NCBI GenBank assembly: GCA_019671135.1 | Contig: JAHRHY010000013.1 | Location: 434,001-498,000 of the forward strand | Direction of reading: 5' to 3' | Origin: Linnemannia hyalina | Lineage: Eukaryota; Mortierellomycota; Mortierellomycetes; Mortierellales; Mortierellaceae | DNA: 64,000 nucleotides | In this document: one piece after another, positions 40,442 to 51,162 of the stretch | Position numbering within the stretch: position 1 is the stretch's first letter | Layout of the letters: the number at the start of each line of letters is the position of its first letter | The notes under the pieces: model-generated | Told to the model about the DNA's origin: nothing | Databases searched by the model: none | What the model saw: the letters and a program-made list of their open reading frames with translations, nothing else | Made by a program: the position numbers and the translations under genes

Positions 40442-42021
40442 ACTGTGTATTGTATTGTTATGTATGTTGTATGTTTTGGGTTGTAGTAGTCGGGTAGAGA
40501 CCTGAGTGGCTTTTTTTCTTCTTTCCCTCTTTTTTTTTCAAGTAGCGTTGTGCTTTTGGATCGGTGTTTCAAGGGAAAAATAGAGGCGGGGATGGGGTTG
40601 ACTGATTTGAATATCGATCAAGGAAAGGGAAGGGAGCAGAAGGAGAAAGAGAAAGAGAAGAAGGAGACGGGAGAGCAACGGTCTACTTTTTTTTGGTTGA
40701 TTGCTAGCGCTTTGTTGGTTGTTGTGTTATTGTTGAAGAGGAGAGAAGGCGAGGAGAGAGGTGAGGAAGGATCGGAATGCCTTTCGCTTTTGTTATAAAA
40801 AAAGGGGCCGGTGTATAAGCTATGCTATGGCGTTGTATGCTATGAGTGGACAGCCAACGGTCGGTCGGAGAGGACGGCGAGAAAGCGGTTCCTGCGTAAA
40901 GGTAATATTCTTTGTGTGTGCGTGTGCTTTTGTGCTACGGTTGCAATAGTGCAAGGAGAGAACAGGGAGGTCGGATGGACAAAGCGAGTAGCGAATAAGA
41001 GTGTCGAAAAGTAAACGACGAAAAGTATTGGCACAAGGATAAGGGATAGAGAGCAGAGAGGGAGAGGTGAGAGAGAGAAAAAAGTGGCGGGTAAAGGGAT
41101 ACAAAAGAAAGCACTGTGGTTGGTTGGAGGGGGACGACAAATAGGATCTTTGAATCAGATCAGAACGAAAAGAGTGATTTTGAAAAAGATGGAAAAAGGA
41201 GAAGGAGATGTGGAAGGAAGGATGTAAAGAAGGGAGAAGAGGGATGTAGATGTGAAGGAGGGGCTTATGTGTGGGGTTGATGGACAGAGAGTGATGATCA
41301 ATCAGCGGGAGGAGGGGAAGGGAAGGAGAAGAGGGAGGAAGAGAGAGTCTGCGGTGGGGGGGCAAGCAATTTCTTGCACTCTCACAGTGCAGACACACAC
41401 ACACACACACAGCCCTACCGCAGACTCACGGAGAGAGACACTCTCATTCTTTCTTTCTTTCCCACACATCCCTGTCCATGCAATTCAGGCGCCCTCTGAC
41501 ACTTTCCCCCACCACCGAGAGCAAAAAAAAAAAAAAAGCGCCGAAAAAAAGAGCGAAGGAATAAAAAAAAATTTGTTCAACATTACCGTTAATTCCGTTG
41601 ATTGGCCCGGACGAGACTGGTGTGCAAATACGCGTCGGTGGATCACTAATTGCACACGGGACGGAGAACTATTTCTTGTAGAAATCAAACCCCCTCACCC
41701 AAGACATTCGCTCGAACCTTCCCTCTCTTCCTTCTTTCTTTATTTTTATTGTGGTTGTTCTCTGATCAAGTTCAAGGTGGATCTACCTCATAGCCTAGCC
41801 TTTCTTCATCGCCAACGGTAACCGGCACTATAGCAACAAAAGAATACGAGCATGTGCACAACACCGCTCACCCCTCTTTTCTGGCTAGACCTCTCTCCCC
41901 CGCAGCCGCAGACACCTCCACTTTCATGCATCGAAAAAGTCCCTCTTCTTCCTCTGAGACCAAATCCCGAAGACGCAATATCAAGCGATGAAGAAGTAGG
42001 CAGCCGGTCGGTCATCTGCTC

Positions 42022-42054
<33 letters not shown>

Positions 42055-42541
42055 CTTCTTTTCTCTTTTCTCTTTTCTCTTTTCTTCTATCAAGCTGAAA
42101 CACTTTTTTTATTATTTTCATCGTGATACGTGACTGTTGTCGCAAGCTATTAAAGAATCTACGTCTCAGTAGCCCACCCGGCTCCTCGCCATCTGCGGAT
42201 ACTGATGGACTTTTGATCGCCTCGCTCGTGTTCGACTGACCCTGGGGACTATATTCCCGTTGGCCACCCTCCGTCTCAAAAAAAATCTGCGACGCGTACG
42301 TCCCAATCTCATTGCATTAACTACCACTTCCTACGGATAAGAAAAAAACTTTTTTGGTCTCGGTCTTGAACTCTACAACGAGCGAACCAACGTTCACCTC
42401 GCTCATAGCAAAGAGTCAGAAGGGGGGGGAAAAACTTCATAAGTAATCCACCTTCTCCTTCTCTCATCAAAACACTTTCTTCCACTCTCTCTCCCCAACA
42501 CCCCCCCCCCCCCCCCCTCGTCCACCCACCACACATCCAAC
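40442..42541. other. Divergent promoter region between HAP2 and a small repeat protein
   Basis: 2.1 kb with no supported gene. The HAP2 side is GA-rich on the plus strand (CT-rich leader for HAP2). It also contains a CA microsatellite (41393-41412), a T tract of over 20 bases (about 42027-42052) and a C tract (42501-42517) just before the next start codon. Confidence 0.5.
41393..41412 (+). repeat. CA dinucleotide repeat
   Basis: About ten AC units in non-coding sequence. Confidence 0.9.
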
Positions 42542-43018
42542 ATGAACTCCCACCCCTCCGGAAACTCAGGCTCGCTCTCAGATACCCTCAAGGGTTACAT
42601 GAACGGAGCCATCGAGCAAGCCAAGATTCTCGGACACAAGGCCCAGGATCAGTTCAGCCACGTCATGGGCCAACCTCACGAAGCCGCCACCCATTCCACC
42701 CAGCAGCAGTCCGACACTACCACTTTCGGTTCCGTTGCTGGTGCTCAACACCAAGCCCAGGCCAACTCCCAGCCTGGTGCCCAGCTGGGTATGAGCAACC
42801 CTCAGACTGGTGGTCAGCTAGGTATGAGCAACCCCCAGCCTGGTGCCCAACTGGGTATGAGCAACCCCCAGCCTGGTGCCCAGCTGGGCATGAGCAACCA
42901 GGATGCATTCAGTGACGTGAACCAGTTCAACACCCAGGCTACTGCTGATAACGCCGCCAATCAGGCCAAGAGGGCTGCCGCAAACACCGCCTACAAGGCT
43001 TCTCAGACCACCCTCTAA
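42542..43018 (+). CDS. Small hydrophilic protein with 11-residue tandem repeats
   Basis: Single exon, 158 residues. The N-terminal 45 residues look amphipathic and helical (SLSDTLKGYMNGAIEQAKIL). Residues 77-120 are four tandem copies of an 11-residue unit of the type QPGAQLGMSNP. The C-terminal ~25 residues are Ala/Asn/Lys-rich (DNAANQAKRAAANTAYKASQ). No signal peptide or membrane segment. The general look (hydrophilic, Ala/Gln/Gly-rich, helical ends) recalls stress-protective LEA-like proteins, but I do not recognise a family. A C tract and strongly CT-rich leader precede the start, and AATAAA lies 72 bases after the stop, supporting a real, possibly well-expressed gene. Confidence 0.7.
   Translation: MNSHPSGNSGSLSDTLKGYMNGAIEQAKILGHKAQDQFSHVMGQPHEAATHSTQQQSDTTTFGSVAGAQHQAQANSQPGAQLGMSNPQTGGQLGMSNPQPGAQLGMSNPQPGAQLGMSNQDAFSDVNQFNTQATADNAANQAKRAAANTAYKASQTTL
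42770..42901 (+). repeat. 33-base in-frame tandem repeat, four copies
   Basis: Encodes the four 11-residue units; copies 1, 3 and 4 are nearly the same and copy 2 is more diverged (QTGGQLGMSNP). Recent expansion is likely. Confidence 0.85.
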
Positions 43019-43089
43019 AACTAAGAGGCTGTCACTTATCTGTAAGCAACGAGCTGTTTTCGTCCTTACAGTGTACATACATTTTGAAC

Positions 43090-43095
43090 AATAAA
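43090..43095 (+). terminator. Polyadenylation signal AATAAA
   Basis: Canonical AATAAA 72 bases after the stop of the small repeat protein gene. Confidence 0.6.
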
Positions 43096-43431
43096 GAACA
43101 TTTTTTGCCAGAAATTGTTGGTGGAGAAGTTAGGAGTAAACCCGCTGCGAGGTTCATTGATTTCCTTTGACATTGGATTGATGTTCGCTAGTGCATGCCA
43201 CTGCAGTACGCGCACTCTAATAACAAAAAAAACCCTGATTGTTTTTTTTCCTTCTGTTTATGTGAGTAGTTTTATTTTTGATTGAGGGGAGAGAACAGGC
43301 ACACCTTTGTGTTCTCAACATATGTTGGTAATCAATCGGCTGCCATCCAGAGTTGCACCCCCCACTTCCGTGCACCCTCATCTTCTTCACCCTCGCCGCG
43401 TAATTTTGTCCCTGTATCAATAAAAAGGGAA

Positions 43432-44281
43432 TTAAGCAGAGACCAAGGCGTCGAGGGTTTTCGTGACATCGCCACCATGCTCCTTCAAGTACTTTTCTGC
43501 AAGGGCCTTGGTCAAGTCCATCTCGGCCATCACCAACTCGACATCCTCCTTGGCCAAGGTCAACTTCTCGACTTCCTTTGATCCCGAAGGCGCCTTGTCT
43601 GCCTTCTGCTTCTTGACAATATCCGTGATCGATGACATGGCCTGTTCGAATACATGCAAACAAAAGAACGACGAGAAATATGTTAATTCATGTTGCTGCA
43701 CGTTATATACAGAAAATGCAATTGAACGGTATAGTCAAGCAATTGCAAAATCAAATGACAACAACTCCAAGTCCCTGAAGTTCTCCCCCTCCTCTCGCCT
43801 GTTCCTCTCCGTTCCCGACATGAAAAGAATACATAACCCAAACGACCCAAAAAAAATATCTTACCTTCTCAAGCTTATCAGAATCAACGCCCTCACGCTC
43901 AGTCTCCTGCTGATATCCCGTCATGTTCTTCATCGCAGCCTTGGCTTCACCGCTCTGTCCCTTCTCAGCCTCCTTCTCCTCCTCCTCTTCATCCTTATCA
44001 TCCGTTCCTGCCTCGCCTTCCTCCTTTGCTTCACCATTCGTCGCTGCTGCTCCCTTGGTATCCTTTGACGTATTCTTGTTATCCTTGCTATCCTTGCCAT
44101 TCGTCTTTGCTGCTGATGTGGGTGTAGACTTGGGAGCGGCAGCAGCCTTCTTGGCAGCCTGGGCGGCTTGGGCGGCAGCGACGGCGGCGGCGACGGCCTC
44201 GGCGCGCTCCGTAGGGGTCATGGTCTTCTTTGGGGCTGCTGTGCTTGATGCAGCGGCGGGCTTCTTGAGAGAGTTGAGCAT
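43432..44281 (-). CDS. HYPK: HYPK-like NatA-associated protein with C-terminal UBA domain
   Basis: Exons 44281-43865 and 43641-43432, phase 0, 208 residues. The C-terminal ~70 residues match HYPK: AMSSITDIVKKQKADKAP, then LTLAKEDVELVMAEMDLTKA and LAEKYLKEHGGDVTKTLDAL, a UBA-like three-helix domain at 166-208. HYPK binds the NatA N-terminal acetyltransferase at the ribosome and regulates it, and it has chaperone activity. The N-terminal part is longer than in animal HYPK: an Ala-rich helix (ERAEAVAAAVAAAQAAQAAK), a Lys/Asn/Ser stretch and a very acidic region (DDKDEEEEEKEAEKG). It lies tandem to SSZ1, 472 bases away, both minus strand. Alternatives such as a NAC-alpha UBA domain are less likely because no NAC domain is present. 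Confidence 0.88.
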
Positions 44282-44752
44282 TGTGTGTGGGTGTGTGTGT
44301 TGATGTGATGTGGGTGTTCCTGGAAGTTGATTGGTCCTGGCTGCGGTAAATGAACGCGAATAGAGTCGAGACCTGCTTGTCCGGTTTACTTGAAGCTTGC
44401 GAAAGGTATAGATTGAGGAAGAACACTTGCAATGCTAAAAAATTGACCCTGTCCCCCCCTGTCCGTCCGTCCATATGCACGTTTTGATCAGTTTGTGGCT
44501 TTGATGAAAAATTCACACCCACAGTCCACACACACAAACCTTACCCCCTGACCTGGCGACTCTCGATCATGCATACCATAGAACAATTTCAAACGAGAAG
44601 GGGGAAGGTGTTTACGTTGTTTTTTTGTATGTTCATTTTTTTTATCTTTTACAAAAACTCATGCTTCATTGATGCTTTCTATGTCCAAAACAAACGTTAC
44701 TTGCTTTTTTCACTCCCCCTCCTAACCGTCGTTCCACTTCTTTGTGAATAAT
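44282..44752. other. HYPK promoter / SSZ1 3' region
   Basis: Non-coding; T-rich near the SSZ1 3' end. Nothing else supported. Confidence 0.4.
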
Positions 44753-46771
44753 TTAAGCACTCTCGGCACGGACCTGCTTGCCGCTCTTCTTCTCGCGCAA
44801 GGTGATGGTGGTCTTGCCGGCAATATCGACCTGGACAGTGGCCTCAATCTTGAGCTCACCAGCCTTGGCACCAGCGGGCAACTCCTTGAGGACAACCTCG
44901 GCCAAGAGGGTGGTCTTGTGGAAGGTGGGCTTGGCAGGGAGCTCATCCTCCTCCTCGTCCTCTTCATCATCAGATCCGATATCAACCTTCTCAACCTTCT
45001 CCTTCTTGGGGGGAAGGGCATCCTGCTCACCCTCGTAAAGGGCAAAGTAGACCTCCTGCTGGCCAGCGGCAGCCTGTCCAAACTCAAAGACGCGCTTGGC
45101 GGGGAGAGGGGTGTGGTTGGGGATGATGGTGATGAACTCGTCGTTGGAACCGACAACTCCGATAGGCTTGACGGTGTGGGGGGTGACAGTGATGTTCTCC
45201 TTGGTCGAAGCAACAATGTCCTCCTTGTCGAATCCAGCAATCAACGAAGCCTGGGCAGCGCATCCGACAGTGATGGCCTCGTCGGACTCCTGTTCCAGAC
45301 GCATGGTGGTCTCGGGGAAGATATCGCGGAGGCGGGACTGGAACTTGGGCATACGGGTGGCACCTCCGACCAAGATAATCTCGTCAATGGCACCGGCAGT
45401 CAACTGGGCCTTCTCCAAGATGTGCTCAATCAACTCATTGCACTTGGCAAAGAGCTTGGTCGAGGCCAACTCGAAGCGGAGACGGTTGATCGATCCGTGG
45501 TAATCCAAACCCTCGGCAACAGACTCGACCGAGCAAGGAGCCATGGCAGAGCGAGACAACTGCTTCTTGGTAATCTCGGCAGCGGTGGCGATCTTCAGAA
45601 GAGCCCTCTTGTTGCCGGTAACATCGACCTTGGTCTTCTTCTTGAACTCCTGGGCAACCAACTGGACCAACTGCTCGGTGAAAGCAGCACCTCCCAAAGC
45701 CTCGTCGTGAGCAGTCTCCAAGATGGTGTAAATGCCGCTGCGGGCAGAGAGGACGGTGACGTCGAAGGAAGAAGCGCCCATGTCGAGAATCAAAGCGGTC
45801 TTGTCCTGAGCATCGCCCTTGACGGGGGCCTGTCCAAAGTTGTAGGCGAGAGCGGCAGCAACGGGCTCCTGGATGATCTGCAAGACGTTGATGCCGGCAG
45901 CAGCAGCAGACTGAGAGAGAACCTCACGCTGGTGCTCGGTGAAGTAGGTGGGGACGGCGAGAACAGCGCCGGTGACCTTGGCTCCGAGGTAAGCCTCAGC
46001 CTCCTCGTGGACGTGCTGCAACTGCTTGGTGACGACCTCGGGGACGGTGAAGATGTGCTCCTGATCCTTGAAGTTGACCTTGTAGGCGGGGATACCATCC
46101 TTGGAGACCATGTCGGGGTGAGTGACATCCGACGAGACCTTGACCTCCTCGAACCTGTTGGTTTAAAAATTAAAGATTGCGACATATGTTAATATCTGTT
46201 GGTCAACCACTTCCGCGAGTTACGGTCTCCTGATTGCCAAGGCCGGCTGTCGTTTTGGTTGTCGCTGTTCCTGATGCTGGCATATCTAAAAAATATAGAT
46301 AACTGCCCTATGAACAAAAGAAAGAAGACACGTACTTCTTGCCAATCAACTTGCGGAAACCCTCGAGGGTGTTCTTGGGGTTCCTGACGGCCTGCTGGAG
46401 AGCCTGGGTGCCGGAGAACTCCTCGTCGCCCGAGAAACCGACAACGGAGGGGATCATGCGCTCACCGTCGGCGTTGGCAATGACGTTGAAGTGTCCATTG
46501 GGGGCCAAGACGGCGATGGAGCTGTTGGTGCTTCCAAAGTTGATTCCAATAACGACCTAGTGAAGTGCAAGTCGAGAGTCCAAGTGGTGTTCAATGCGTG
46601 AGTCTTTCTTCTTTTGTAGACTTTCAGTCCGTGCGATCGAGGACGCGGGTTGTAACGGTCATTGTTCTTGGCAAGCGAAAGTTGTCATGTGAAAAAGGGT
46701 ATGCGGGATTGTTGAAGGGAGTGGATGCTGTGAGTGTTGAGGGTGTAAGAGGGTGCACATACAGACTCCAT
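44753..46771 (-). CDS. SSZ1: Ribosome-associated Hsp70 Ssz1 (RAC subunit)
   Basis: Atypical Hsp70 that pairs with zuotin in the ribosome-associated complex and assists nascent-chain folding in the cytosol. Exons: 46771-46763 (nine bases, Met-Glu-Ser), 46556-46336, 46154-44753; 543 residues, close to yeast Ssz1 (538). NBD: VVIGINFGSTNSSIAVL, ANADGERMIPSVVGFSGDEE, ALQQAVRNPKNTLEGFRKLI, VLAVPTYFTEHQREVL and LILDMGASSFDVTVL. The last reads GASSFD where canonical Hsp70s have GGGTFD. ILVGGATRMPKFQ follows. The shortened substrate-binding region follows an acidic linker (GSDDEEDEEEDELP), a feature of Ssz1 rather than Ssa/Ssb. The tiny first exon is supported by GTATGT directly after MES and a TTCACTAG acceptor that restores frame. 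It is divergent from NOG1. Confidence 0.92.
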
Positions 46772-47321
46772 TGTGGTGAATATGATACAGACGAAGGGAG
46801 GGGTTGAAAGAGAAGATTGTTTTTTGTCGTTGTTGCCTGTGTTTGTATCCTTACCCCCCAAATAGCAAACCAAAGCAAAAAAAAAAAGTCTGTTCATGGT
46901 GCAACTGATGCGATCAGATCATATTCCTGTGATGTCATATTTTCGTCCGAGGAGGATGGACTTTATTTTTGAAAGACGGTTTGTTGGTTGTTGTTGTTGG
47001 TCTTCGCAACAGCAGTCCTATTTTTTTTTTTTTTTTGCCTACTCTTGTTGAGGAGAGGCCCAGTCTTGGCCCTTGAAAAAAAGGCACCTATTCTTCTTTC
47101 TCCTTCCCCTCCTCCTCTTCTCTCCCCTTGAGCCTTCTTTCTCTTTCTCCATCGCCTCTCATTCCTTACATCCATCTTCACCCTTCCTCCTCCTCCTCTT
47201 TTTCCTCCTGATACCCCTTCTTGTTTGTTAACAACAACAGACAGGTCCCTTCTCTTTCTTCCCTTTCCTCCACCTTTCCCTTACTCCACCCCCGGATAAC
47301 TAGTCCGAGGACTCCATAGTC
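46772..47321. promoter_or_regulatory. Shared bidirectional promoter of SSZ1 and NOG1
   Basis: 550 bases between two divergent ribosome-linked genes. Contains A and T tracts (for example about 47022-47037) and CT-rich sequence toward NOG1. No open frame is convincing. Co-regulation of the two genes is inferred from the arrangement only. Confidence 0.55.
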
Positions 47322-49456
47322 ATGACCTCTATCTACAACTTCAAGAAGATCACCCCCGTCCCCACGGGCGGCGACTTCCTCGACATCATCCTCTCCAAGA
47401 CTCAGCGCAAGACCCCCACCGTAAGGATACATTATTTTGGACTATGTCTCTTCTGTCCTGAGTATACTTGCTTGCACATCGATACTCATTCTTCTTCATC
47501 CTTCTGCTCTGAATTACTATAGGTCATCCACGCCAACTTTGCTATCAGTCGTATCCGTAACTTTTATATGCGCAAGGTCAAGTTCACTCAGGAGAACTTT
47601 GACGAGCGCCTCAAGGGCATTCTGGACGAGTTCCCCAAGCTCGATGTAAGAATTATTTTCAGCCCTTATTTTCGTTTTCTTTTCAGGGCCTTTGGTCACT
47701 GACTGACCAATTAGACGGCGAGTATGTTCACCGCACACAGTATTAACATCTCATACAACATATCTTCAATTAGGATATTCACCCTTTCTACGCAGACTTG
47801 ATGAACGTCCTTTACGACAAGGACCATTACAAGTTGGCTTTGGGACAGATGAACACCGCTCGCCACTTGATCGACCAGGTCGGCAAGGATTACGTTCGTT
47901 TGCTCAAGTTTGGTGACTCGCTCTACCGTTGCAAGCAGCTCAAGAAGGCTGCCCTCGGAAGAATGGCCACCATCATGCGCCGTCAAAAGGATTCACTCGC
48001 CTACCTCGAACAGGTCCGCCAGCATTTGGCCCGTCTCCCCTCCATCGACCCCAACACCCGTACCTTGCTCGTCTGCGGTTACCCCAACGTCGGAAAGTCG
48101 TCCTTCATGAACAAGATCACCCGTGCCGATGTCGATGTCCAGCCCTACGCCTTCACCACCAAGTCGCTCTTTGTTGGTCACATGGATTACAAGTACTTGC
48201 GCTGGCAAGTCATCGATACCCCCGGTATCTTGGATCACCCCCTGGAGAACCGTAACACCATCGAGATGCAGTCGATTACCGCCCTGGCCCATTTGCGTTG
48301 CGCCGTCCTTTACTTTATCGACCTCTCGGAGCGTTGCGGATACAGCATCAAGGAGCAGGTCTCTCTCTTCCACAGCATCAAGCCCCTCTTTGCCAACAAG
48401 CCCGTTATGCTCGTCATCAACAAGATTGACGCCATGAAGATTGAGGATATCAGCGCCGAGGACCGTACTCTTTTGGACAACATTGTCGACAACGAAGGCG
48501 TTGAGATGATGGGCATGTCTTGCTACACCGATGAGGGTGTCATGAACGTCAAGCAATCTGCCTGCGACCGCCTCTTGCAGGCCCGTGTTGACTCCAAGAT
48601 GAAGGGACACAAGATTAACGATATTCTCAACAAGATTCACTTGACCCAGCCCCAGCCCCGTGACGACAACCCCCGTCTGCCCTTCATCCCCACTGGAGCC
48701 GAGAGCAAGGCCAAGTACGACGCCAAGGACCCCAACCGCATCAGACTGGAGCGCGATTTGGAGGCCGAGCAGGGTGGTGCTGGTGTGTTCAACGTCGACC
48801 TCAAGAAGAGATATCTGTTGGAGAACCCCGAGTGGAAGTACGATGTCATTCCTGAGATCTGGGAGGGCAAGAACGTTGCCGACTTCATCGATTCCGACAT
48901 TCAGGAGCAGCTGGATGAGCTCGAGCGCGAGGAAGAGAGACTCGAAGCCGAGGGATACTATAAGTCTGACGACGAGGAGATGGACTCGGAGGAGGAGGCT
49001 TTGGAGGCTACTGCCAACGCCATCACAGAGCACACTCGCCTTACTCGCATTGCGGCTCGTCTCAAGACCACCAAGAACCGCCCCACATTGCCAAAGACTG
49101 CCATCAAGCGCACTGTTGGAGAGATGTCGACCCATTTGGAGCGTATGGGATTGGATTCGAGCAATGCTCGTGCACGCAGCAGAGTCTCGAAGCGTGCTCG
49201 CTCGGAGAGCCGAGGAGAGATCATTGCCCGTCTTTCATCGACTGCTCGCCCCGAGACCAGTGTTGTTCGGGACCGTACCATGTCCGGAGTCCGCAACGTC
49301 AAGCAGAAGCTCGAGTCGGAGAAGGTCCGCAAGCTGGCCCAGCGTACACCCAACTTGTTTGCCAAGAGAGGAGAGTCCGACAGAGCTGTCCAGACCAAGA
49401 TGCCCAAGCACTTGTTCTCGAACAAGCGTGGAAACGGCAAGACCGACTGGAGGTAG
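47322..49456 (+). CDS. NOG1: Nucleolar GTP-binding protein Nog1 (60S ribosome assembly)
   Basis: GTPase of the pre-60S particle, threading its C-terminal extension into the peptide exit tunnel. Exons 47322-47420, 47523-47645, 47774-49456 (all phase 0) give 634 residues, near the usual ~650. N-terminal NOG1 helices: [16 protein letters not shown] joined to [20 protein letters not shown]. GTPase motifs: G1 GYPNVGKSS (about 176), switch region [17 protein letters not shown]3 DTPGIL (about 223) and G4 NKID (about 290). The following conserved blocks are [19 protein letters not shown] ([17 protein letters not shown]), [20 protein letters not shown] and an acidic region. The C-terminus [15 protein letters not shown] is the conserved Nog1 end. 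A possible micro-exon between 47710 and 47770 was rejected because LDDIHPF already matches the family. Confidence 0.97.
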
Positions 49457-50294
49457 AGGAAGGTTTCTCTCTTTCATTCCTTTGTACTTTTTTTTTTTCT
49501 CTCTCTCTCTCTCTAGCATTTCTTTTTTCTATTTCTTCTTACTTCCGCATATCCCCCCATCTACATCACCTTTTGGCATTATTTCTTATTCAATTAAAAT
49601 ACATTTCATATCAATCTTGCAAAAGCAAAAAAAAAAAAAAGCGAAAAAACTTTGTTGTCCAAATATGGAATGTGTGATGCAAAGTCCTTTCGTTCACGTG
49701 CCATGAGTCGAAATAGAGGAAACGGCCTGTGCGACATGCACACTTGCCCATTTCATGACGTCCTGTCAAAAAAAAAAAGTGGTGGGGTGAAAGAAATGGC
49801 CGAGGAGATAGACAATGGTAAAGGGTCGGAAGCGTGTGACTTGGAAGGGGGGAAGGAAATGCGAGTGAGCTAGTGCGTGGAGGCTGTGGGGTAGACTGTT
49901 CAAGACTTACTTACTCATTTGCTTAAAAGCTTGAAATCCTTGTGGCACGCAGGGATGTAGTCTCTTTCATATGTTGATGATCAAGGGGGGGTGGGGGGAG
50001 GGGGCTGGAAGGTAACATTTGGGGACTTACCCTTCCCTTCTCTCGACACCTTGTTTGACATTATTGGGGTGTGCTTGCGTTTTCTTTGCAAGGGGATGGA
50101 GATCATTTGTGCTGGAAATAGAGTAAAAGACCGACGATTTATTTGATACAGTACAGATGGCCTGGTGGAAGAAACAACAAGAAAAAAAGACAAAGAAAGA
50201 CATAGAAAGTGGGAAATGCCAACCAAGGAAGAGAATATAGACCATAAGCCGCAGGCGTGAAATGAAGTAAATGTCTCCAATTCGGAGCGACAAT

Positions 50295-50738
50295 TTAGAG
50301 ATGAATTGGGTTGTGGTTCTCACGTCGATGACGGAGACAGGGCGCGACGATCTTGAGGACGAGCCATTCGAGGAAGGAAAAAACTCGCCGAAGGAAAGGA
50401 TAGTGGTAGGGATCGGTGGTCAGCCATTCACAATTGAGCCAAGAAAAGGTCGAGGAATCCGAAGAGGGGTCGTCATTGGTTGAAAGGTCCGGAGGGCAAG
50501 TGTTCTTGGTGACACAGATCTTGTTGCTGTGAAGTTGGTATTGAGAAGAGGCGTCTTCCTCGGTGAAGGATGTCATGGACGAGAACTGCTCGTTGGGATC
50601 GGGGTAAGACTCGATCATATCGAGCATGAAGACATCGCTGTTGTTACTGCGGTGATGTTGACTGGTTGGTTCAGGGTTGATGTTGGTGTCGTGAGGGTAG
50701 TTGTGGCTGTGGAAGCGGTTGTGGTTTGCCTGTTGCAT
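50295..50738 (-). CDS. Possible small protein, unrecognised
   Basis: 147 codons, intronless. The N-terminus is Asn/His-rich, the middle is acidic and polar (DVFMLDMIESYPDPNEQFSS), and the C-terminal part has a hydrophobic helix (FLRRVFSFLEWLVLKIVAP) followed by a basic tail. The mixed amino-acid use is more protein-like than other open frames in this spacer. No family, no homologue known to me; the hydrophobic helix could anchor it in a membrane. Confidence 0.35.
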   Translation of the reverse strand: MQQANHNRFHSHNYPHDTNINPEPTSQHHRSNNSDVFMLDMIESYPDPNEQFSSMTSFTEEDASSQYQLHSNKICVTKNTCPPDLSTNDDPSSDSSTFSWLNCEWLTTDPYHYPFLRRVFSFLEWLVLKIVAPCLRHRRENHNPIHL

Positions 50739-51074
50739 TGACGTTGGATGAGCGAGGGGTGGTGTCTGTGTGATAGAATGTTGTGGGCGTGAAGAAAGAA
50801 TGATGAAGAAAGCGGAAAAAAGGTCGAAGTAAGTAAGAAAGAAAAGAGGAAAGCAAAAGAAGGTTGAAGTAAGGGAATAAAATATGTCATAAACGAGCTC
50901 ATGAGGGAGACGATAGACTTTTAGGCTTTGCTTTCAATAACCAATCAACGTGTCCCTTCCTCCGACGACTCACGGCTGAAGGCTGTGGACAAAGTGGGGA
51001 AGAGAGTTCCACTCACATACTCCACATGCACATGTACGCATGCTACCTCGTGTAAAAAAGATGAGATGCACTCT

Positions 51075-51162
51075 GAGCAAAATGTTATTTGGTAAGGGTC
51101 CCTGTGCAAAATACTGCTCGGTAAGGGTCCCTGAGTAAAATGTTACTTGGTACAGGGTCCCT
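51075..51162 (+). repeat. 29-base tandem repeat, three copies
   Basis: Units 51075-51103, 51104-51132 and 51133-51162 share the pattern GAGCAAAATGTT...GGTAAGGGTCCCT with a few changes. Non-coding location. Function unknown. Confidence 0.8.

Noticed and set aside
44744..46192. 482-codon plus-strand open frame opposite SSZ1
   Set aside because: Antisense shadow of a codon-biased Hsp70 gene, a well-known artefact; the minus strand has full family identity.
47715..47773. Possible micro-exon (ACGGCGAGTATG region) between NOG1 exons 2 and 3
   Set aside because: The direct join gives LDDIHPF, matching the family's N-D-V-H-P-F type sequence; an added exon would disturb it.
47993..49135. 380-codon minus-strand open frame opposite NOG1
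   Set aside because: Antisense shadow of NOG1.
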